DNA of 64,000 nucleotides from Nemania diffusa (lineage: Eukaryota; Ascomycota; Sordariomycetes; Xylariales; Xylariaceae). Of this stretch, positions 36,745 to 46,266 are shown piece by piece. Each line of letters begins with the position of its first letter. Within the stretch, counting starts at the first letter, position 1. The DNA is taken from contig JBBPUQ010000006.1 in NCBI GenBank assembly GCA_038501195.1, positions 2,480,001 through 2,544,000 on the forward strand, written 5' to 3'. Made by a program: the position numbers and the translations under genes. Under the pieces are notes generated by a model. That model saw nothing but the letters and a program-made list of their open reading frames with translations, did not search any database and was not told the origin of the DNA.

Positions 36745-38509
36745 TCAGGCATAAAGGGCCTCAACCAGATAGATGAAACCAAAGACGAGGAAAGCGACCG
36801 CGCCACCAACCGTGACTGAACCATTAGTTAGTAAGCTCTCGACAGAGTCAAGGGGTATCAAAGTGAAAGCTACTCACCGACTTTGAGACTGACTTTGCCG
36901 GCAATTGCCCTGCCGCCGATGACCGCCACGCCGGTGCAGCATGCGTGACCTAGCATAGCACCCAGCGTCACCCACCAATAGTCCTGGCCCGCAGCCATAG
37001 CTATGGTGGCAATCTGACTCCGGTCTCCCCATTCTCCCAGGAAGGTCATCACAAAAGTCTGCACCCAAGCCGGGCTCAGCAACAGGGAGAGCAGGTTCGA
37101 GAGGCCCACAGTCACCTCACTAACAATACCCCCTCGAGGCGAAGGGCTTCGGGCAGGCGACATCGACGGGCTACGTGGTGCTGAGAACCGCGACTGCGGT
37201 CGTGGCTTACGATCGTGAGCTAGCCCCATCTCTAAGGCATATGGAGACACAGAGGATCGTCTGTTTTTCTTCGATGCCTGGTTCTCCTTCTCCTCCAGCT
37301 CCATCTCGACCTCCTGCATTTCCGCAGTGACACCTTCGTTGGGATCCATGGCCATACCTTCCCGGAGTAATTTTGCGCCAAAGACGAAAAATAAGCCAGC
37401 GGCAAGAAATGACGTTAGGCGCTTGGGTATCAGGGCCGGGAGAGTGTGCCCCAATACAGCTGATAAGACTGTCATGACTAGCAAGGCACCGAATGCGGCT
37501 GTGAAAACGACCATTCGATCGTGTTTCATAGCCATGAGGGCTGCAACTAGGAATGTTTTGTCTCCAACCTCGGAGAACAATATCATAGTAAGCGATAGGA
37601 TGAAGGAGTGAAAGGGCCGGATGATGCCTTCGTTCGCCTCGCCTTCGTCTATTGGGAGCTTAGCACTCGATTTAGATGGCTTGCTGACATCTAGATGGTC
37701 CTTGTTCGCTGAGTCGGGTAGCGGGTTCGGATGATCGTATACTTTTCCAGGTAAATCAACAGGTTTCTACAGGCATCATCAGTACGTTAGACAAGGCAAA
37801 TAATAGATCTGGAAAGGATACACACCTCAAGTCCAGCGATGTCATCGGTTCCCTTTTCTCCTTTGGCCTTGTCAGCCTTCACCTTTTCTGATTTGGTCTT
37901 GTCTTTCTCAACCTTGGTTTCCTTGTCGCTTAGCATCTTCTCTTGCTCGCTGTGTGGCATGGGGGGTTTCTCCTTGGGGGTCTCTGGAACCATTTCGGCC
38001 TTTTCACCTGTCCTTCCCTCTTTAGCTTTTCTTGCCTTGGCCTTTTCGCTAACGCCACCTTCCGTGCCGGTGGTGCCTCGCTTGGGAGGTTTTCGATGCG
38101 GATCATCCATAACGCCATCGTTCGATTCTGGTATTTTTTTACCGTCGATGATAGTGGGATCGACCGGGCGGTTTTTGAGGGCTGGGAGGTCTCTAGAGTC
38201 GGGGGCTAAGTCCTCGTCGGCATCGACGTCACCGCCCTTCCTGCGTCCCTTATCCGAGAGAGTGACGAAGGGGCCGTCATGAGGCATCCCATCCTTGCCA
38301 TCTACGGGTGCAATTTTGGTACCTAGATCGACCCGGGGTTTTGAATTGCTGGAGATGGTCGAGTCTAGCGAGGGTGAATCGCCCAGTCCCGAACCGGTGC
38401 TCACAACTTGGCCATTCTTGGAGGATTTCGTTCTACCAGTGGAAGAGGAGAGAGCGAGGGATGGTAACAAAAAAACGAGCAGAGGCGTATGTCTTTGACG
38501 GAATCTCAT
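36745..38509 (-). CDS. gdt1: Gdt1-family (UPF0016) Mn2+/Ca2+ transporter
   Basis: Gdt1/TMEM165 family: cation/proton exchange in Golgi or vacuolar membranes, needed for Mn2+-dependent glycosylation. Minus-strand exons are 38509-37826, 37766-36878 and 36815-36745; introns are 59 and 62 nt. The product is 547 residues. It has a signal-like N-terminus (RHTPLLVFLLPSLALSSS, residues 6-23). A ~250-residue hydrophilic luminal part with a Lys/Glu-rich stretch (KVEKDKTKSEKVKADKAKGE) follows. The two family signatures are SEVGDKT (~293-299) and GEWGDRS (~472-478), in two three-helix halves separated by a Ser/Pro/Arg-rich loop. Yeast Gdt1 is 280 residues, so the extra length lies in the N-terminal part and loop. 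The TTG-initiated longer frame was rejected in favour of ATG 38509. Confidence 0.88.
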
Positions 38510-39514
38510 GGCGATTGAAGTGCCGACTTGGGTTGCAAAGAGGGAACGGGGCACTCTGAATTCTGAATTGGCTAAAAGGGCGGATGCAGTCTCGTAGTAG
38601 TGAGGTAGAGAAGAGACAAGATTATCCCAACTGGGCGTGAATGGGGACGTCAAGGATGCATGTACCTATGTGACGAACGTGATCTGGAGGCGGTAGGTAG
38701 ACGAAGGCTGAGGTTTATCAAGTAGGTAGGTAGGTATTAGATCGACACGAGTGAAAAGGATTTTTGAAAAAAGCACTTCTATACGTCGCCAAGTAGGTTG
38801 AAGGTGCGTTCAGGGGCACGCGCAATAACTAGTTGCGGGAGGCTGTACTCTGTTAGGTATGTACCTAGCGTATCCACCTATGGTAGTAATGATGCAATTA
38901 CTTAGGTGCTCGCCTACCTAATGCGTACCTGAGAATCTGGGGGCGAGTGTCTCGGTACCTCCTGAACTTCACCTGAGCAGTGCCGCTTTTAGTCCCAGCT
39001 TAACCTAAGCCCGGCCTACCTAAGCAAGACCCGCTTTAGCACAGTTCTAGATGCATAAAACCGTAAACGCATCATAAACCTAAGAAAAAGAAAAACACCG
39101 TTATACTAAAAACGGATTATTAAGCTTTAACGACTTTAAATTCGTGATAACTTATAACTAGAAAACAGAACTCTGCTCGTAAGGTCGTGCTAGTTCACTG
39201 CCGTACTGATCTTAGCAGTACTGGTCGGAAACCCGACACCGTACTGGTACGAACCCCAGCCGTTATTGGATCCAGCAGCCGGCAGCCGGGCTGGTATGTT
39301 TTCTAATATAACGCTAATAATGCATCAATCTAGAGAAGGTTCCTACATTTACGATTAACCATGCCTTAAGTTGCTTAGCATCTAGCGAAGTACTTGAAGA
39401 AATACCCAGAAGAATGCAGAGCTGCCTGACTATATTGTCCCTAAGTAAAATATCTCCAGCCTCGATCCAGATTTCATATCGGCAATCCCATCATTCTGGT
39501 ATAATATTGGGATT
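38510..39514. other. Intergenic region gdt1-like / HNH gene
   Basis: About 1 kb with GTAGGTAGGTAGG at 38,723-38,735 and related motifs to 38,935. A GC-rich patch at 39,190-39,300 repeats GTACTGGT and CAGCCG words in an otherwise AT-rich stretch. It contains the gdt1-like promoter; no gene seen. Confidence 0.4.
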
Positions 39515-40819
39515 CTATGATTTGGCTACCTTTTGATAAAAGTCTACTGCGTCTTGTGCAGTCTGCATTGGCCCCCATTGCCAAATATCCTTCCCATTAA
39601 ACCGGCCGTAGGGCGAATTGCATGGATTAATAGCGCCTTGTTTGGTCTTCCGCCGTTTGAACCAAGCCCCGTGGTCTAGATGTACAACTTCCGATGAACT
39701 CTCGGACAACACGCTTTTTTTCGTAGGGGTCGGGGGCGCATTAGGTGATTGTTGGCAGGCGTACGGGTGAACTTCGGTTATAGTTTCGGGGTCGATATTA
39801 GCTTCGCACTTTTGGGAAGATTGAGGAGTAAGAATCTGGGGCTCTAGCTGCTGCTGCTGCTGCTGGAACTGCTTTGTCTGTGGTAGATCTCCATTGCCGC
39901 CTGGTACGGCTCCCCCCGGCCTCCTCTGATCAGCTTGTCCCTCGGAACCTGAATCTATTGAGCTATCCGCTACATCACTATTGGAAGTCTGCGAGTCTGC
40001 GCATTGTTCGGTATCGCCAGGCGGAGAATGAAACCTTGAAGCAATAAGAACGGTATTGTCACCCATATAAGTCGCGTCGTGCAGCAGATACATCTGCTCT
40101 AACTCAAAAAGCTGCTGTCGCAGGGCCAGTGGAAAACCAGGCGGCTTCGGAAGTGTAACGAATGCCCTGTTTAGCGCTGCCATAGGGTCACCGTACCATG
40201 TTTTTGCCTGGGAAAAAGTACCTAGCCGATCGGGAGAAGGCTCTGCCCGGCACGGTCCTCGATAAAAATAATCACTGAGGACATAAGCCTGGTATAGCCC
40301 TCCGTGGCTGTCCTGTTCCACCATGCCTTTACTTATACAGTGTAACCGGTATTCCTCGGCGGTCGGCGAAAAGCGGGGAATAGGCATTTGGGTCAATGCA
40401 TACCGTTCTTTTCGGCGTTCAAAATCGGCGGTTTCGAAAGTTTCAAAGAATGAGACGTCGGTAGGTAGGAAAATGAAGCCGGGATTCATGACGGTATCGT
40501 AGTTTCGATGGCAGAGAGGACACAAGGGGATGCTGTTCGCGACATCGTCCAGGCTGTCGAAGTTGATAAGACCCGCCGATTTCGCCTCGTCAAACTGGCT
40601 ATTCTTCTGAGCGATGACATGGCAGATATCTACGGGCGTAGACCCGCAATGCCAGCAGGTATCTCCATTAAGACTCTTGACTCGGTTGCGTGTAGCAACG
40701 AGGAATCTGCTGCGGGAGCTACCACCGGAAGCAGCAGATGATGAGGTGGGTTTGCTCCGCTTACGCTTGCCGCTCGTCTTAGAGGTAGTTGAGGATAGCG
40801 GAGGAGGAGGCATAGACAT
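39515..40819 (-). CDS. HNH nuclease domain protein
   Basis: Single-exon gene of 434 residues. After a basic Ser-rich N-terminus (KRKRSKPTSSS, a possible nuclear signal), residues ~42-110 form a fungal HNH_2-type module. This has CWHCG (55-59), DICHVIAQKNSQFD with the catalytic His, then NSIPLCPLCHRNYDTVMNP with a second CxxC and the distal His/Asn. The four cysteines fit the structural zinc site. The following ~150 residues (FLPTDVSFFETFE..., RYALTQMPIPRFSP) are typical of fungal HNH proteins of unknown role. The C-terminal third is low complexity with QQQQQLE. The nuclease metal-binding residues look intact, but no substrate or pathway is known to me. Divergent from the telobox gene. Confidence 0.75.
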   Translation of the reverse strand: MSMPPPPLSSTTSKTSGKRKRSKPTSSSAASGGSSRSRFLVATRNRVKSLNGDTCWHCGSTPVDICHVIAQKNSQFDEAKSAGLINFDSLDDVANSIPLCPLCHRNYDTVMNPGFIFLPTDVSFFETFETADFERRKERYALTQMPIPRFSPTAEEYRLHCISKGMVEQDSHGGLYQAYVLSDYFYRGPCRAEPSPDRLGTFSQAKTWYGDPMAALNRAFVTLPKPPGFPLALRQQLFELEQMYLLHDATYMGDNTVLIASRFHSPPGDTEQCADSQTSNSDVADSSIDSGSEGQADQRRPGGAVPGGNGDLPQTKQFQQQQQQLEPQILTPQSSQKCEANIDPETITEVHPYACQQSPNAPPTPTKKSVLSESSSEVVHLDHGAWFKRRKTKQGAINPCNSPYGRFNGKDIWQWGPMQTAQDAVDFYQKVAKS

Positions 40820-41467
40820 AATAAACTACCTATGCGATGTGTGGGAGGGCGTTAGGTGGGTACATTGGTATACACAGGTCTCTAGGATCTTAAACGTTAG
40901 CTTGGCGAGCAAAAGCAGCGCTTACGCTAATCCCAATTAGCCATACACCACAGCCATGTAAAACCTAGAACCAAGTAACTACGCGAGAGGTAAGTACCTC
41001 TACCTGCTAGGTTCATTTACACAGCTACAGGTAATGTACCACCTATCTGGGCAGTGCTATGCCGTACATGCAGCGAGCTATTTACTTATATATAGATACC
41101 TAGTTGCAAACAATTAATTATATCCATTACTACCTTAGGTAGCCTGCATCTATTTAATTGCAACTTGACAACAACCAGATAATACCTACCGTATTTATTG
41201 TACCTTCAGTACAGAGTATAGCTAGATATACTTAGGGCACGGAGGCTAGGCTCTTAATCTAGAATCCAGGACGAACCACCAATCAATCAACACCAATTGA
41301 TTAACTTACCAGCCACACTTACCCATATTGACCGAGCCACAGCAAGCGAGTGGGGCACCATTGCAGTGTTTACGTCTCATAGACTTTAACAATGCTATGC
41401 CTTACCTCAAAAGCGCTTGAGATCGATTCAAGAGGAATCTGCTGCATGCCGATCCGACCATGAAAAA
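40820..41467. promoter_or_regulatory. Divergent promoter region, HNH gene / telobox gene
   Basis: About 650 bp, AT-rich, between two divergent starts, with TACCT/AGGTA motifs at 40,990-41,010, 41,096 and 41,130-41,142. Promoter role from position only. Confidence 0.4.
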
Positions 41468-43772
41468 ATGCCTCCTCGCCGAACTCGCGCAGCTTCTCGG
41501 CGCGAGGAATCAATCGAGCCTCAGGAAGGAGGACCTGTGACGAGGCATACTAGGAGCAATGTCAAACGCGCCGAAGCATTAGATCCATCCCAATCAAAAT
41601 CCACATATCACCTAGAATCAGGAATTCCTCAACGAGGTACCCGTCGCCAAATTCGCCGCCGGAGGAGCCTGGAGAGTGTTGCCACAAATGACTTCCCTAA
41701 AAGCTCGGGCGAGCACGTCAGTCCAGACCCTCGTATGTTAATCTCTTTGTAATTAATAGATCACAATCACATGCTCACATCTGCGTAGCCCCGACGGGGA
41801 CCACCCCAACCATGAGCGCCCAAGATGCGGCCGCTTCTAACCCGGAGAGCCAAAATGACTCGTATGAAGACGGAGCTGCTAGGCTTCAAGACATCCTCGA
41901 CTTTGACTTACCCAAGCTTCGCCGCTGGTGTGAGAAGACATTTGAGGCTCTGTCTTCCTTGACATCTCCTGAGCCCACTTCAGAGGAGCGTAAGAACCTC
42001 AACACAGCAAGGAAGTCTTTCCGCTTGGCGCGCCGCCCGCTTGCCGAGGAGGGTTCAGCTTACATCGATCTTTCGTTATCTAATCTCCCTTATCAGGATG
42101 ATCCGGATGTTCACGCTACAATTCATAAAGTCACGTCTTCGGCAAACTTGGTTTCCATCCTACTCTCACTCACCGAGACCGACCATTCTAAGCAGGCGGG
42201 TTCGCCATTTTTGCAGGAGCTGGATAATGTATTTCCCACTCTTCTTGGCCTAGATCCCTCTAGCGAATCCGAAAGTCACGACCTCGCATTTCGTGTCCGA
42301 TGTCGCCGCTTAGTCGAATTGCTCAAAGAGGAACCAAATGCCGAGTCACTTGTTTTAGCGAGTATGATATTCTGTAACCATTCTCCTGACATGCCAGAAG
42401 AGGCTATGCAACAGCTGCGCGAAGGCCCGTTTAGAAATTTGGGGGACATGGAGCAGGGTGGGGATTTTACATCTTCTGAAATATTCAAGAAACAAATAGG
42501 CGAGATTATTGCCAAGCTTTCCTTAGCAGAACGAGCCAAGACAGTAGAACTTTTGGACCGAGCGTTTCCACGCGATGAGCTACTTGAAGACTTACGGACA
42601 TGGGCTCTATACATGTACATGCATGTGAACAAAAATCCTCACAAGAATAAACATCTACCGCATGATCAAAACTTGAGAGGGTCTGGTGATGGTGCGGAAC
42701 GGGAAGGATCGCAGGGTTTACTTCCTAGAGAGAACGATGGATCAGAGGCTAGCTCCGACTCGGGATCTAGCAGCGAACACGAGTATCACCACCTCAAGGC
42801 AATCACTAAAGAGTAAGGACTGACTCTACTACATCGCATAGCTCTTATTAGGAGATTCACTGACATCTCTCTAGACCAAGTTTTATCCAAGACACGGCCA
42901 CTCTAGCTGCAGTGAGGCAGAGCGAGAAAGCTGGCCCAACGCGTCCACGAACGGAGCCACCATCAAATCAGCAATCTGTAAAGAGAAAGATGACGGAGTC
43001 TCAAATAAAAGATGCCATCCTCCGACTGGATGCAGCTGACATATTAGAGCCATCTATCCCAGGTGTTGAAGATGCTAGCGAGACAATACCCCGCGGCACC
43101 AGAGTCTCGTATTCTACTTCTCCTTCTCGCTCTAGTACGATCTCTCGGGAACTAAGGGTGGCGGGGAAGCGTGTACGACAAGAGGACGAGGACTACGTAG
43201 ATGATTCCGATGATGATTTTGAGGTAAACGAACAGTTGATAGACGAGTCCAGGAGGGTTCAGTATGAGGAGCCTAATGTTACAAAACGTTCTCGATTCTT
43301 AGGGAACTCTGGCATCGTTGCAGGCAGATCACTTTCGCCCAACGGCACACCAGCGTCTAGCAACATCAGAGAGAGAGACTTGGCGACGCTAAGCCAGGCA
43401 GCACGCGCCAATAGACTTGCGAATAAGACGAGGGGCCATCAAATTCGAGAAAGGTGGAATGACGTCGATACGGATCATCTCATCGACCTCATCGCCGACC
43501 GCAACCTCGGGTGCTCGTGGGCGGCGATGGAGAAGGAGGGGGGCTTCCAAACATCTCGAAGCCAACAGGCGATCCGCGACAAGGCGCGCAACCTGAAGAA
43601 AGCGTACCTATGCGCGGACGCGATCCTACCGAGTGGGTTCGACTACGTCTATCTCGGCAAGAAAGAACGGTACGACGTTATCGCATCAGGACACAATCCG
43701 GACAGGAAGGAGGACGACATCGACGAACGCGGGCATGTGATACGCAACTTATGGAGGGAAAGACTAAGCTGA
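41468..43772 (+). CDS. Telobox Myb-domain protein, TRF/Taz1-like candidate
   Basis: Exons are 41468-41732, 41789-42812 and 42875-43772; introns are 56 and 62 nt with matching phases. The product is 728 residues. The N-terminus is basic (MPPRRTRAASRREES). A central mainly helical region (about 105-325; LPKLRRWCEKTFEALSSL ... TVELLDRAFPRDELLEDL) could correspond to a TRFH-type dimerisation domain. An acidic, Ser-rich linker follows. The C-terminal Myb is at ~620-675: IRERWNDVDTDHLIDLIADR, CSWAAMEKEGGF, then QQAIRDKARNLKK, which matches the telobox third helix. S. pombe Taz1 has the same plan. A role at telomeric TTAGGG DNA is inferred from the telobox; Tbf1-like transcription factors are the alternative. 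The start at 41468 is the first ATG; the longer frame opens with TTG. Confidence 0.72.
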
Positions 43773-44488
43773 AAAGCACTTGGGATCTACCGGTAGTAAA
43801 TGAACATGGCGTTTCGGCGTTTGTTGCCCATGGCCTTGGTTGTGGGCCCAGGTTACTCGATGATATCCAGTCAATACAATTCAAGTTCTATCACTACGGA
43901 CAAATTCATTGTGAGCACTAGCCGATTTTCTCCACGATTTGCTCACAGTATTATAAAAATAGCCGAGCGACTCTAGCTCTGTACCTTGAAAACACATTAA
44001 AGCCGAACCTGTTATCCAATGGGTACTCTCTATTTTCGCTAAAAAAATAGAACATAAAGAACAAGTTGACCCTGAATTTTATCCTTTGTGTTCTTTATTA
44101 CTTTTATAAAATGTTGACCTTATTGGTATTAGTGTCGACCACCTAACACATGTACCTATCTACCTTAGGTACCTAGGTAGAGTGGGGCTTAGATATGTAG
44201 TCGACAGAGCCTATCTAGATTGGCCCACTTAAACTTTTCCAATTGATGCTTCAATTGAACATCGAATTTTGTGAATGTCTTCATTTGCAGATATTCAGGA
44301 CCCCGCGTGATAGCCGGACAAGCACGAATATACAACTGACACGCCGCCCATCCTGATAGCTTAGGTTCGGGGCGAGGGGGGGCATTAGCCTCCACTAAAT
44401 CACCGAGGCGGAATCGAGATCGAAATCGAAATCGAACCAAAAAAAAAAACCCCTCCCCCGTCTTTCTGCACCTATAACGACGACCATC
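43773..44488. other. Intergenic region upstream of the Mba1/mL45 gene
   Basis: About 715 bp: 3' region of the telobox gene, then the promoter of the next gene. TACCTATCTACCTTAGGTACCTAGGTAG-type palindromic sequence at 44,152-44,180 and an imperfect GA repeat (AGATCGAAATCGAAATCGAA) near 44,417-44,436 close to the start. Confidence 0.45.
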
Positions 44489-45603
44489 ATGGCCGACCTC
44501 GCTCGCATATCACGGCCGTGGCTGTTCTCGCTGAGGCAGAAGATGCGGACGACGCACACGATAGCTCCGTTGTATCTTAGTCTCGCATATGGCCGGAGGA
44601 GCATTGGCACCACAGCGGCCTGCTCCGCCAAGCACACGGGTTCGACGCACGCGTCAGGGGGCCTCAATATATCATTCCTAATTCTGCGTAAGTCAGCTGT
44701 TAAGAGCAGTACTGCTGCATCTTCCATCATCTTCAATCCAGGAAGCGGGGGGGAAAGGCTCGCCCTCTATCTCTCGCTCTGCTGCCACTCTCTCCCTCCC
44801 TCTCTCTAGCCCCCTCCTCCTCCGCTTCCTGCCCAAGCAACGCCAGACAGAGATAGCTGACGCATCGTGTCCCTTGCCGCCAAACAGACACCATCGTCCC
44901 GCCGCCGATATGGAAGTTCCCGCTCTCGCCGGTGACGTCGGCGAAGCTGGCGTGGCTCATAATCAAGAACCGCACGATGGCGCTGCAGTGGCGGCTGGGC
45001 GTGTACATGGGGTCGGCGTACGAGGGGGGCCGCGTGCGGTGGCCGCGGTTCCGCGCGCGCAAGCGCGACTGCGTGCCGGCGGCCAAGGTGCTGCACGCGC
45101 AGGTGGCGGAGGCGCTCGCGGCGGGCGACAAGGACACGCTGCGCCGCGTCTGCGTCGCCGAGACGTACAAGACGCTCGCCGAGGTCGTCGACGCGCGCGC
45201 GCCCCGCCTGCGCACCGAGTGGGCGCTCGTGCGCTACGACCGCCCCCTGCTGTACCCGCGCATCGCCGACTTCCGCGTCAGCTACCAGGCCGCGCCCGGC
45301 GGCCGCCCCGCCGACACGCGCCTCGTGAAGCAGGCCGTCGTCAGCATCTCCAGCGTCCAGCGCATCGCCCGCTACTTCGACGGCTCTGACGGCGTCTCCG
45401 TCCCCGTCCCCGGCAGCGAGCGCGTGCGCCACCTCACCGAGCACGTCGTGCTGCAGTGCGAGATCAAGGACAAGGGCGACTACGAGGCCGGGCCCTGGCG
45501 CTACTGGGGCACCATGCCCGAGATGTCCTACGAGGAGATCCGCGACGACACGGCCATGTATAACGATGCTATGGCACGACCTCCCAGCAGTCCGGTACGG
45601 TGA
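44489..45603 (+). CDS. Mba1/mL45-like mitochondrial ribosome receptor
   Basis: Mba1 family (Tim44-like fold): an inner-membrane protein that binds the mitoribosome exit site and helps insert mitochondrially made proteins; called mL45 where it is a stable subunit. Exons are 44489-44687 and 44888-45603; the 200-nt intron gives C|AC across the junction. The product is 304 residues. The N-terminal ~66 residues are Arg/Ser/Thr-rich and act as presequence. Then come HTIVPPPIWKFPLSPVTSA, RLGVYMGSAYEGGRVRWPRF, the helical VLHAQVAEALAAGDKDTLRR and the beta part LTEHVVLQCEIK with PWRYWGTMPEMSYEEI near the end. Exon 2 is extremely GC-rich (long shadow frames on both strands). Family call good. Confidence 0.82.
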
Positions 45604-46266
45604 GGCTAGGAGCGCTGCTGGCTCAGCGTCGGGCCGTAGCTGGATGGAACATATAGACGATTCAATGTGGGAAAAGAGGTTGTTGTATCATATTCGTGTA
45701 CCTGTACACTTTCCACCACCCTCGCGATCATAGCAATACCAATTTGTATATATATGTATATATATTATACGTTAAACCGGTAAAATATGAAATATCCCAA
45801 GACTCCCTTATTCCCTTTGATACAACTACAGCGTGCCCAAGGATTTGTTAATATATGCTCAAAACTTTGAGTGATTTGCAAGACCTTTGTTCAGCTTGTA
45901 GCCGAAAATGTCTAGAGGATTGTTATTGCATAACGAACTGATAGACGATGGCAATGCTATTGCATCAGAGAAGCATAATTCAAGGCTCGGGTAAGAATTT
46001 CTGGCCTTCATAAGGGGTATTATTGCTGGACAAGACACATAATTCTAGCATTTAAAGTCGCTACCTATCAAGTGTATACCCAAGATGACCACTGTCAAAT
46101 CCTCAATCCTTGCTTCAACCGTCATCTACGAAATCTCCAACCACTAGCTCATAATCCGTCAGTATTCCAATAAACTTGCAACTCTCAACTTCCACTCGCT
46201 ATGAATCGCCAATAGAAGGAATAAACGATAATCGCTACAACAGGTTACCAGTTGTACTAAGCGCCC
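45604..46266. other. Convergent 3' region, Mba1-like / SSS transporter
   Basis: About 660 bp, AT-rich with TATATATATGTATATATATTATA near 45,745-45,767. No gene seen. Confidence 0.4.

Noticed and set aside
44733..45444. Long minus- and plus-frame ORFs over the Mba1-like gene
   Set aside because: Shadows of a very GC-rich exon; the plus frame starting at 44932 matches the family.
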